Shown: positions 34,052-44,293 of the stretch, piece after piece | Layout of the letters: each line of letters starts with the position of its first letter | How positions within the stretch are numbered: the first letter of the stretch is position 1 | Assembly (NCBI GenBank): GCA_036784855.1 | Contig: JAZDSV010000015.1 | Span: 267,911 to 331,910 of the forward strand | From: Aphelidium insulamus | Taxonomy: Eukaryota; Aphelidiomycota; Aphelidea; Aphelidiaceae | Direction: 5' to 3' | DNA length: 64,000 bases | Position numbers and translations under genes: made by a program | Notes under the pieces: generated by a model | The model's input: the letters and a program-made list of their open reading frames with translations, nothing else | Told to the model about the DNA's origin: nothing | Databases searched by the model: none

Positions 34052-35430
34052 GGTGTGCGGCCGGCTTGCTCTTGGATAATAACCTTATCAGCTGCAACCA
34101 TAATCTTGTGGAGCATCTCTATCAAATTGTAGCAATGTATTATTTTAATAAATGTGATTCCTTGTATTTAGCTGCACCATTTACAATCCCTCGAATATAT
34201 CACCCTCCAACACGGCCATCTCGTCATCGGCAATATGAAGTTCACCGCCGATTTCAACCACGTTTAATTTTGCCACTGAGGTGGGCACGCTAAGACGCTT
34301 TTTCTTTTGCACCGAAGATGTTAGAATCGGCTGGCTTGCGGCTAGTGTGCGGCCGGCTTGCTCTTGGATACTAATCTTATCAGCTGCTTTATAAGTAATA
34401 TGGTATTATAACTAGTAATATATTAAGATAAGTATTATAATATAAGTATATAATATAGGTAATAATATAGTAATTGCAGCTATGTCTTGTGGAGCATAGC
34501 TCTCAAATTGTAGTAATGTATTATTTTAATGTGATTCCTTGTATTTAGCTGCACCATTTATAATCCCTCGAATATGTCACCCTCCAACACAGCCATCTCG
34601 TCATCGGCAATAGGAAGTTCACCGATTTCAACCACGTTTAATTTTGCCACTGAGGTGGGCACGCTAAGACGCTTTTTCTTTTGCACCGAAGATGTTAGAA
34701 TCGGCTGGCTTGCGGCTAGTGTGCGGCCGGCTTGTTCTTGGATACTAATCTTATCAGCTGCTTTATAAGTAATATGGTAATATAACTAGTAATATAGTAT
34801 AGATAAGTATTATAATATAAGTATATAATATAGGTAATAATATAGTAACTGCAGCTATGTCTTGTGGAGCATAGCTCTCAAATTAGCAATGTATTATTTA
34901 AATGTGGATTCCTTGTATTTAGCTGCACCATTTATAATCCCTCGAATATGTCACCCTCCAACACAGCCATCTCGTCATCGGCAATAGGAAGTTCACCGAT
35001 TTCAGCGTTTGATTTTGCCACTGAGGTGGGCACGCTAAGACGCTTTTTCTTTTGCACCGAAGATGTTAGAATCGGCTGGCTTGCGGCTAGTGTGCGGCCG
35101 GCTTGTTCTTGGATACTAATCTTATCAGCTGCTTTATAAGTAATATGGTAATATAACTAGTAATATAGTATAGATAAGTATTATAATATAAGTATATAAT
35201 ATAGGTAATAATATAGTAACTGCAGCTATGTCTTGTGGAGCATAGCTCTCAAATTGTAGCAATGTATTATTTAAATGTGATTCCTTGTATTTAGCTGCAC
35301 CATTTATAATCCCTCGAATATGTCACCCTCCAACACAGCCATCTCGTCATCGGCAATAGGAAGTTCACCGATTTCAGCGTTTGATTTTGCCACTGAGGTG
35401 GGCACGCTAGGACGCTTTTTCTTTTGCACC
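34052..35430 (-). repeat. Tandem array of copies of a terminal exon plus AT-rich spacer
   Basis: Four head-to-tail units. The landmark TCGAATAT recurs at 34191, 34568, 34942 and 35314, giving steps of 377, 374 and 372 bases; the first unit is shortened. On the minus strand each unit encodes the same C-terminus: VQKKKR(L/P)SVPTSVAK, then EIGELPIADDEMAVLEGDIFEGL and a stop. The 35314 unit is the real last exon of the adjacent secreted-protein gene (35304-35429). In the other units the acceptor AG before VQKKKR reads CG and is replaced upstream by a different open segment (KAADKISIQEQAGRTLAA). Between exon copies lies a ~110-base AT spacer with repeated TATAATATAAG motifs. This is a local duplication of a gene's 3' end. 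Confidence 0.85.
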
Positions 35431-36057
35431 TAAGATGTTTTAATCATTGTAACTAGCAGCAAAATTGAGTACACATACTGTTGCAAGGCATTTTTCCCGA
35501 TAACGCTTTTGGGCTAGCCTACGACCCTCCAGTCTGTGCGGTTTGTCATTCGCATGCACCGGCGCTTGAACCAAGTCAAATTGTAGGCAAACGGCTTCTT
35601 GCTGCGCAAAATCCATTTCCTTTATGTTGGGAATGGCACGCAAGTACATCTTGAGATAGTTTCCCCTCCAATTTTGTGGGGGCGTTAAACTATTTCGGCG
35701 GCGACTATTAGCGCGGTACTTGTATAAATTCTTTAATAACAGATGGTCAGGGCAGGACGCGGGCAAGCTGGCAAGTCTCTGCTGCTCCAGCGCTGAAGCG
35801 TACGACCTGAAAGACTCTTGCTGCGCGGGATCGATGTATGGAAAGCGCGTCGATTCGCTTCCTTGCGGTAGGTTACGAGCAACATTGCTCGATTTCTCTC
35901 CTTGAGCCTCGACGCCACGCGCATCAACACGGACTATACTTGATTTCTTTGCATTCTTCGATTTTTGCGCGGATCTGCGCGTAATGCCACCCTCACAGGT
36001 GTGGATGAACTGCGCCACGGTCAACGCCAATACTAGGAGCGCGTAAGTTGTGCGCAT
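35304..36057 (-). CDS. Secreted basic protein, paralogue 3 (AQKRYR family)
   Basis: Two exons, complement 35479-36057 and 35304-35429, with a 49-nt intron (GTATGT donor, TTAG acceptor), phase 0; 234 residues. Signal peptide MRTTYALLVLALTVAQFIHT, then a Lys/Arg/Ser-rich region (TRRSAQKSKNAKKSS), a helical middle with NWRGNYLKMYL, the family motif RRLAQKRYREKC near residue 185, and after the intron VQKKKRPSVPTSVAK and an acidic end. The motif and layout match paralogues 1 and 2 about 32 kb away. The last exon is the template of the tandem array next door. Function unknown; secretion is supported, nuclear targeting in a host or self is only suggested by the basic clusters. Confidence 0.7.
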
Positions 36058-36500
36058 TTATTATTTTTCGCAAAGCTGAGCTGATTGATAACCATATCGC
36101 TTTCTCCCCATTCGCCTCTGCTTATATGTACGCGCTATTGTAGATCAGTTCAATGAGTATAAAGTTCGATATGTTGCGTACATCATATACGTGGTGGCTG
36201 GCATGTAGTATAATATAGTACATTTACGAGAATCTCGTAGATAGCACAATTGCCACATTGAATGGTGGTTGAAACTTCATCACATATAGCCTCATTGTAG
36301 GTCGGCAAAGGCGGCATGCCCATGACAAAATTTGCTGTATGTTGCAATGTGCAATGCATACTGCCACTATGACCACCATAATGCACACGACACACACACA
36401 CACACACACAGACAAAATGTAAATATATATATATATAATATGCATTCTGCTGGTAATCACAACCTGCGCTGACGTCAATCGACTGTCAAAGCATTCCACA
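36058..36500. other. Intergenic region upstream of Mn-SOD
   Basis: About 440 bases between divergent genes. It includes a (CA)n run near 36389-36410 and (TA)n near 36423-36440, close to the SOD start. No further gene is visible. Confidence 0.5.
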
Positions 36501-37311
36501 ATGCTACGATCTGCGGCCAAGTACGTCGTGCCGCGCTGCAACCTTGCCACGTCGCGCCGTCTGAAGCACACTCTGCCTGACCTGCCCTATGACTACAATG
36601 CACTGGAGCCCGTGGTCTCGGCCGAGATCATGCAGCTGCACCACAAGAAACACCACCAGGCCTACGTGAACAACTTGCTGGTGGCGGAGGAGAAGATCGG
36701 CGAGGCCAAGGCCCGTAATGACCTGTCCACCGTTATTGCACTGCAGCCGGCGCTCAAGTTCAATGGCGGCGGCCACATCAACCACTCAATCTTCTGGACC
36801 AACTTGGCGCCGCAGTCGGCTGGCGGTGGTGAGCCGCCCGCGGGCGAGCTGATGGCTGCTATCGGCAAGCAGTGGGGCACGCTGGATGCGTTTGTGCTAA
36901 AGTTTAACGCATCCGCTGCCGGTGTGCAAGGCTCTGGCTGGGGCTGGCTGGTGCGTCCATATATACATATTGTATACATATATTGTATCTGTGTGTGTGT
37001 GTATGGTATATTCTGTACTTCTTACTCAACACGCTTTTGTCGTCAGGGATACAACCAGGCGGCCAAGCGACTGGAAATAGCCACCACGGCCAACCAGGAC
37101 CCGTTGGCCACTGTGGGACTTGTGCCGCTTCTTGGCATTGACGTATGGGAGCATGGTTAGTGTTGATACTGTGAAACTTGTATCTACGAGTGATAACTAT
37201 GCAGCCTACTACTTGCAGTATAAGAATGTGCGCCCCGACTACTTGAAGGAGATCTGGAAGGTTGTCAATTGGAAGAATGTGGCCGAGCGCTACGCCCAGG
37301 CACAGCGCTGA
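36501..37311 (+). CDS. SOD2: Mitochondrial manganese superoxide dismutase
   Basis: Three exons, 36501-36950, 37047-37155, 37205-37311; 221 residues. The first ~22 residues ([22 protein letters not shown]) form a mitochondrial presequence, followed by [15 protein letters not shown]. The four metal ligands are visible: His in [13 protein letters not shown], His in [10 protein letters not shown], and Asp and His in [24 protein letters not shown] and the spacing match the Mn rather than the Fe type. It converts superoxide to hydrogen peroxide in the matrix. All splice phases agree, and the length is the family norm. Confidence 0.95.
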
Positions 37312-37394
37312 GACGCGGTCCCGGGATCGCCATCAATTGCAATACAGGAACAGCATTGATAGTACACGTCTATGCATTGATGTGTTCTCGTGGG

Positions 37395-38736
37395 TCAGAC
37401 CGCGATAGAGTCGGTATCGTCGCTGTCGACTGCCAGCTGTGTGGCCGCTCGCTGCTCGGCCAGTGTGCGACGGAAATCCTCGTCAAACAGCTGCAGGTCC
37501 TGCTCGTCGCGGAATATTCCCTTTGGCAGGTAGCCGAGGAGGTTGACGGCATTCTCGCGCAGGATCCGCTGCCGCTCCTGCTCAATGATCTCGCGGCGCC
37601 ATCGGCCGATTTCATCACGGCCATTCGCCTGCTCAATCTCGGCTTGGCGCTCGGCCTCACGGCGCCGGTTCCGGTCCTGTACCAGCTGGTCAATGACGCG
37701 GCGGTGCTCTGCTTGTTTCATGCGCTTCTTTTGTGCCGACAGCTGGTCCAGGCGGTCCTGTTCGGCCATTTGTTCAGCCAGCTGTGTGCAGTTAGATTAA
37801 GTATGAAGTACGGGTGGATATATAGAGTACCATTTGTCGGTAGGCAGCTTCTTGCGCCGCAGCCTCCACTTCACGCCGCTGTCTGTCCTCCACTTGCAAG
37901 CGATGTGCCTCCACCATCTCCAGGCGCTGCTTGATGCGCTTCTCAAGCAATTTCTATCGGTATCAGAAAATAATTGTTTTTGTTCACGTAAAATATTGAT
38001 GCTAACCGCTTGTTCTGCGCGATGTTTCTCGTACGTCTCCTCCATGCCCAGTTCGGCCAGCATGTCGTCAAGTTCCTGACGCTCCCGAGTTTTGCGTTCC
38101 AGCTTCTCGGCCAGCTAACAGAGTAAAATCATATCACATGAATGTAAAAGACAAACCTCGTTGTAGAGTGTTTCGCGAGCGGCTTCCTGAGCGGCATGTT
38201 TCTCTTGACGTTCGGCGGCACGGTTCTCCTGCACCGCGGTGTACTCTGCAATCTTGCGATCCTCTTCTTCGATGCGGCGCTGTTCCTGCTCCTTCCACTC
38301 CCGTCGCTGCTTGAGCGCTGCGTCGATAAACTCTTTTGTCTCTTGCTGTTTGGCCAGCTTTTGCTGTACGGCTCTAAATCGGTAAACCAATATATGCAGC
38401 TATGAATGAAATTGACAATGTAACGTACCGCTCGTCCTCTTCGATAATCTTGCGCACAACTTCGTCAATGAGCTGTTTCTCCTGCTGGAAGCGCAAATAT
38501 TCCTCGTGCTTGCGCGACTCCAACGATTCAATTTGTTGCTCGAGCTCGGCGCCGTACTGCCGGCGCACAACTTCTTGCTGCTGCTCCTTTTGCTCTTCCA
38601 GCAGTTGTTCGCGTTGCATTTGCGCTCGCAGCTGCTCGTCATACTGAATATCCAGCAGCTGTTGATTTATTGTTAGTCGTGATTATAATGTATGTAAATA
38701 TATATAGAGTTATACTATATAGACACTGCAATACAG

Positions 38737-38771
<35 letters not shown>

Positions 38772-39409
38772 CTGTATAATATATGCACACTGCAGTACAC
38801 GAGAGAGCTATACAATTCATTGCAAACCTTGGCACGCTGACGGTCCAGCTGAGCCTGTTTTAGCTGCAAGACACGCTCCTTGCCGACGTAGGCACTCTTG
38901 ATCAGTCGCTCCAGGTCGCGCAACTCCTGGCTGCTCTCACGCACCACCTGCCGGATCTTGGCCTGCCGTTGCTCCTCTTGCCGCGCAGCCTCTTCACGTG
39001 CCGCCTCCTCTTCGGCGGCGCGCAACTGTTGGGCAGCGTGGCGGTCATGTTCTTGACGCTCTTGTCGCGCACGCTCCTCCTCCTCTTGACGCTGACGTGC
39101 GAGTGACTGCAGGTACTGCGCACGCGGACCGCCCGTCTCCAGGTCGGCCTGACGCTGCAGCTGTTTCTGCTCAGACTCGGCGGCGAATCGGTACACGCGG
39201 TCCTCCTTCAGCGCTCTAGCTGGGTCAGATGCAGGCACAGCACACGGATATCTGTGTGTATATATACGGCGACGTCGTACTGCATGTGCTGTGAGCGCAC
39301 GGCTTCCTGGCGGCGGTTCATCTCCTGGCGCTGGGCCAGCAGGCGGCGAGTGGCAGACTGTGCGGAGTGGCATTAGTGTACGCGCCACACCACCACACCG
39401 TAAGCATAC

Positions 39410-39412
<3 letters not shown>
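37395..39412 (-). CDS. MNS1: MNS1-like axonemal coiled-coil protein
   Basis: Eight exons, 510 residues (complement): 39410-39412, 39281-39357, 38828-39215, 38429-38658, 38157-38373, 38007-38114, 37831-37953, 37395-37781. The first coding exon holds only the ATG, directly before a GTATGC donor; exon 2 continues SATRRLLAQRQEMNRRQEAV. Nearly the whole chain is a Glu/Arg/Gln coiled coil (trichohyalin/plectin-homology type). The C-terminus EIIEQERQRILRENAVNLLGYLPKGIFRD is the signature I associate with MNS1, a microtubule inner protein of motile cilia. Human MNS1 has 495 residues, so the length also agrees. CFAP53 or CFAP45 are alternatives with similar coils. A motile flagellum is the natural implication. 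Confidence 0.8.
38739..38770 (+). repeat. (TA)n microsatellite inside an MNS1 intron
   Basis: About 16 TA units within the intron 38659-38827, which is longer than the local norm because of this AT-rich insertion. Confidence 0.96.

Positions 39413-39440
<28 letters not shown>
39412..39440 (+). repeat. (TG)n microsatellite
   Basis: About 14 TG units immediately 5' of the MNS1 start codon on the coding strand (reads CA there), so it sits in the 5' UTR and touches the start codon itself. Confidence 0.95.
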
Positions 39441-39442
<2 letters not shown>

Positions 39443-39648
39443 AGAATCGCTGTGTGAACACTGTGTATGGAGTAGAGCAGCACAGTGTCCCCGGAGAAGC
39501 TCGTGCAGCGCGGTAAGAGGAGATGCGCAGTCTGGCAGAGCGCTATTTCCCGCGCGCAGTTTCAACCGGTCGGCATGGCAACGCGTCACACGCACAGCAG
39601 GCACACATAGACATATATGCGGGTGTGTCTATTGTGGCGGCCGAGCAG

Positions 39649-40112
39649 TTAGAAGCTGAGCGCCTTCAGCAGATCCGCGGCGTCATTCTGCGGCCAGGCC
39701 TTGTAGCGCGGGGACTGTGACAGTTGCCGCACCGTGTCCTGACAGACAGACAGGCAGTCAGTGCATGCATGCACGATGTAGTTTGTGTTACAGACGTGCC
39801 ATCGCGCGCGGGTGCACCGTGAGCAAGAGGGGTCGCACACGGTCCGGCAAGCGCCACATCAGCCACAGCAGGCAGTGCACCAGCCACATTCGCTGCCACG
39901 TGAGCATACCGCCCCGTGCACAATACGCGACACTCACCAGCTCGTCACCGCCACTGCCTGCAGCATCCGGTAGCAACATTTGCACCATATGCTCTCCGAT
40001 GGAGTCGAAAAAGTACTGGGCCGCCTGCGCGCTGACCCGCACAAAGACTGACGCGATCTCGACTGCTTGCTAGTGGCGGTCACTTGTATCAGATGGATGT
40101 CGGCACACTGTC

Positions 40113-40165
<53 letters not shown>

Positions 40166-40601
40166 ACGCACCGTCCTCAAGTGACCCGGAGTAGTGTCGG
40201 CGGATATCAGCCGGGTGACTGTCTGCAGCAGTGCAGAATCCGTGACCAAATGGGTCTGCACGGCTTCATCGGCATTCCACGCCAAATGCATCAGCTCCAT
40301 CAGTGCTGCACATTTACTTGTGTGAGTGTGAGTGTGTGTATGCGTAGATGTCTGTTGTGTGCACTGTGTTCGAATGGGCACACCTTGAGTGCGGGTGACG
40401 CTGTTGCCGCTATTGTTCAGGCGCCGCGTCCACATTTGCACATCGGCAAAGTACGGGGACCTGTTGAATGCATGATATACACATATACACATATACACAT
40501 AGATATGCACAGAGACCACAGAGAGACTGAGCAGACAGACAGACAGACAGACAGAGCACACCGACCGCGAGAAAGCACACTTACTCTTCCGCCGTGGCCA
40601 T
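39649..40601 (-). CDS. Helical-repeat (ARM-like) protein, unknown
   Basis: Six exons are proposed (complement): 40585-40601, 40384-40460, 40172-40305, 39938-40069, about 39792-39892, and 39649-39738. The start MATAEESPYFADVQMWTRRL leads into amphipathic helices with Leu/Ala/Trp periodicity (ALMELMHLAWNADEAV, LLQTVTRLISADTT, VFVRVSAQAAQYFF, MWLVHCLLWLMWRL), like armadillo repeats. The end DTVRQLSQSPRYKAWPQNDAADLLKALSF is soluble. The join between the last two exons does not keep frame with either visible GT donor (39791 or 39795), so one boundary or one base is wrong. The fourth intron position contains a CA microsatellite. I do not recognise the family. Confidence 0.55.
40114..40163 (+). repeat. 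(AC)n microsatellite inside an intron
   Basis: About 25 AC units inside the intron 40070-40171 of the helical-repeat gene; on the coding strand it directly follows the GTGCGTG donor. Confidence 0.97.
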
Positions 40602-40781
40602 TTCTTATTTAATATAAAGCTGTTGACTGTTTGCATTGCGTCGCCTGTCACACTGTTTCGCCTCCGTGCCGATTCTCCTTTGCCGATTCTCTTCAGTGCC
40701 TGCACTCACACACACACAAACACACATACACACATATATACACAGCTACATATCACACAGCCACACATCACAGTAGCCATC

Positions 40782-43700
40782 ATGTCCAACTCTGCTATGC
40801 GTGGACTGAGTGTCTTTATTACTGATCTGCGTGCCTGCAAGTTGACAGAGTTCTATCACACACACACAAGCTCACACTGTGGGCAGGCCGCACCCGCGAG
40901 CAGGAAGAGAAGCGCATCAACAAGGAGTTTGCCCACATCCGCGCAAAGTTCAAAGGTTGGCTGTGTGCTGTGCCTGCTAGAATGGGCGACACTCACTGCC
41001 GTGCGCTAGATGGTAATCTGAATGGCTATGACAAGAAAAAGTATCTCTGCAAGCTGCTCTACATCTATCTACTCGGCTGGAACATGGACTTTGGAGTATG
41101 TATATGCGCAACAGCTATATGATGTGTTTATGCAAATGTTGTTTGACTGCGTGCAGCACGTCGAGGCAGTCAACTTGATCACGTCCAACAAGTACAGCGA
41201 AAAACAAATTGTACGTAAGCGATATTATCACATGCATGCATATGCATATAGCTGACAAGTGCCGACCAGGGCTATTTGGGAGTGACCTTGTTGCTTACGG
41301 AGAACCACGAGCTGGTGCGACTAGTTATCAATTCTATGCGCAAGGATTTGGCAGACCGCGACGAGATCACCAACTGTCTGACGCTGCAAGGTATTGCCAA
41401 TTTGGGCGGCCGTGAAGTTGCCGAGTCTCTGGCTGCCGAGGTCTTCAAGTGCCTGGTATCGGGGTGTGTCATTTGTGTTTCTCTCTTTTGCGCTATACAT
41501 ATACATATTCATATGATCTCCCCGTAGCAATTCCGTAAACTTTGTCAAGAAAAAGGCTGCGTTGTGCCTTCTGCGTCTGTACCGAAAGTATCCAGACTGC
41601 GTACCAGTCAGCGAATGGGCCGAGAGCATTATTGCAGTGTTGAACGACTACGATTTGGTAGGTGGACTGGTGATGAGGGATTTGTATTTGTAAAAATTGT
41701 TCAGGGAGTAAATACCGCGGTCATGAGCCTTATAATTGCCTTGGTGCAAGACCATCCTGACCAGATGGCCCCCGTGGTTCCCATAATGATTAACCGTCTG
41801 TCCAAGGTTTGTTCTGTAAAGTGTTATCTTCTGCAGCTCATCTTATTTCATAGCTCGTTCTGGACAAGGAATACATTCCCGACAATGTGTACTATACTGT
41901 TCCCGTGCCGTGGCTGCAAGTCAAATATCTGCGCTGTCTGCAACTGCTTCCTCCTCCAAGTATGTATTGCATGTTTTTGCTAGGCTGTTCGGCTGCTGAC
42001 ATGCACCCACTCTTAGCAGATTCTTCGACCCTTGGTCTGTTGAAGCGGTGCTTGACGGCCATCATCACCCAGGCCAAGGAGGCGGCCACAAACGTGCAGC
42101 AGAACAACGCTGTGAATGCCGTCGTGTTCGAGGCCATCCACACACTGATGCACGTCAACTCGGAGTCTGATCTGGCCGTAGCTGCCACGGACCAGTTGGG
42201 CCGTTATGCTTCGTCGCGCGAGACAAACATGCGCTATTTGGGTCTGGAGACGATGGCGGCGCTGGCGGCATATCCCGCCTGTTTCGCCACCATCAAGCAG
42301 TACCAGCAGATTGTCACCAATTTGCTCAAAGACAAGGATATCTCTGTACGGCGCCGCGCGCTGGATGTGCTGTACGCCATGTGTGACAATTCGAACGCCA
42401 AGGCGATCGTGACGGAGCTGCTGCACTACTTGAATGTGGCCGAGTATGCCATCCGCGAGGAAATGGTGCTCAAGATTGCCATTCTTACCGAAAAGTTTGC
42501 CACTGAACCGACGTGGTATGTGGACGTTATCCTGCAGCTGATTAGCGTTGCCGGAGACAATGTCAGCAACGAGGTATTTACATGTCTAATCGATGTCTAT
42601 CTTCTCACCTTTCTAGGTGTGGCATCGCGTGGTCCAGATCGTGACCAACAACGAAAATCTGCACCAGTATGCCGCACGGCAGATATTTGCACAGGTCAAG
42701 ACGGCCACGTGCCATGAGAACGCAGTAAAAGTGGGCGGCTATATCTTGGGCGAGTTTGGTGACTTGATTGCCAATGAACCCGGCTGCAGTCCCACACAGC
42801 AGTTCAAGGCGCTGCACTCCAAGTTTGGTATTTGCACGCTGGCCACACGCGCACTGCTGCTTTCCACCTACATCAAGTTTATCAACTTGTTTCCCGAAAT
42901 CAAGACCGAGGTGATGAGTGTTTTGCATCAGGTAACCATTGTGCGGTGGATGTATTCTGTCTGACAGTGATAGCATCGCCACGTGCTGGACACGGAGATG
43001 CAGCAGCGTGCCTGCGAGTACTTTGCCCTGGCCACCATGGCTTCGGAGGATCTCTTGCAGTCGGTGTTTGAGCAGATGCCGCCATTCCCGGAGCGAGAGT
43101 CGGCGCTGGTGGAGCGTTTGCGAAAAAAGGCCGAGGAGAGCGGCGAGCGTTCAGTTGCCACGTCCACCGAGCGCCGGCAGATCCGACAATCAGACAAGGC
43201 CGTCATGGCGAAATCGACTCAAGGAACTGCGACGACCGCCACATCAACTGCACCGTCTAAACAGCAGCAGCAGCCATCGGCCACCGTGGATCTACTCGGA
43301 CTGGATGTGGGGCCGAGTGCGCCAAGTTCATACGCTCCAGCACCTGCAACAGCAACAGTGGACGTGTCCAACCCGCAGCTGCTGGCGAAAATATCTGCTT
43401 GGTACCTCCGGCTGCTCATTCACCCAAATGGTATTCTGTATGAAGATGAACGGCTGCAAATCGGGCTCAAGAGCGAGTACCACCAGGCCAAGGGGAGACT
43501 AACTCTGTTCCTCGGGAACAAGAGCCCTCAACCCATTACCAACTTGCAGTTTGACGTGGGCACCGTGCCGTGGGCCAATGTGAATATGACCAGTGGTGCC
43601 ACGAGTACCGTCGGACCGATGGCGCAAGTACAGCAAGCGTTCGACGTCGGGTGCACTGGATTCGCCGTCGATGGCCCCCGTCTTGGTATTACATTCTCGC

Positions 43701-44197
43701 TGGGTGCTGCCAATATCCGTCTTCCAGAGTTGAGACTTCCGCTGGCGGTTACAAAGTTCCAGGAGCCGATTGCGATGCAGGGCCCAGACTTTTTGTCGCG
43801 CTGGAAACAGATTGGCGGAGCGCCAAAGGAAGCCCAAGAGGTGTTCAAGCAGTCGCCATTCCCCGCGACGGCCGCTATTCGTGAGGTGCTGATGGTTGGA
43901 AACTTTAGCGTGCTGGACGGCGTAGACCCCAATGCCGCCAATTTTGTAGCGTGTTCCGTGCTGAACACTGTGTCTGGGGCCAAAGTCGGCTGTCTGCTCC
44001 GCATCGAGATCAACGAGCAGCAGAGCGTGAGTGTCTGAATATCTGTGCTCTTTCTGCTACATCTCCTACTTATCATTATCGCCGCTAATATGTAATGGCA
44101 GATGTGTCGTGTATCGGTGCGTACCACCAATGAAGCTGCGTCGTCGGCGATGGCGGCCCTGTTAAAGTACTTGATCACCTCCCTGACGGTGCAATAG
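40782..44197 (+). CDS. AP2A1: AP-2 complex subunit alpha (alpha-adaptin)
   Basis: Twelve exons: 40782-40836, 40887-40955, 41010-41095, 41157-41210, 41270-41463, 41528-41657, 41705-41806, 41854-41959, 42017-42573, 42617-42931, 42974-44026, 44102-44197; 938 residues, the usual length. The N-terminus [15 protein letters not shown] and [17 protein letters not shown], then [24 protein letters not shown] and [11 protein letters not shown], are alpha-adaptin trunk signatures. The trunk is followed by a hinge (about residues 690-760, Ala/Thr/Gln rich) and a two-lobed ear ending [14 protein letters not shown]. It selects plasma-membrane cargo and phosphoinositide in clathrin-mediated endocytosis. The first intron uses a GC donor (GCAAGT at 40837); only that splice gives the conserved spacing. 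Confidence 0.95.
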
Positions 44198-44293
44198 CTG
44201 ACATGTGTTTACTACCAATATCAATACATGTAAATATCTTGTGAACAGCTTAATTCACACGGAAATATTCATTGTGCTTTTAACGGCGCGGTG

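Noticed and set aside
34574-35139. Repeated plus-strand peptide in the 34-35 kb array
   Set aside because: The minus strand carries the meaningful frame (matching the real last exon of the adjacent gene); the plus-strand peptide is its shadow repeated by duplication.
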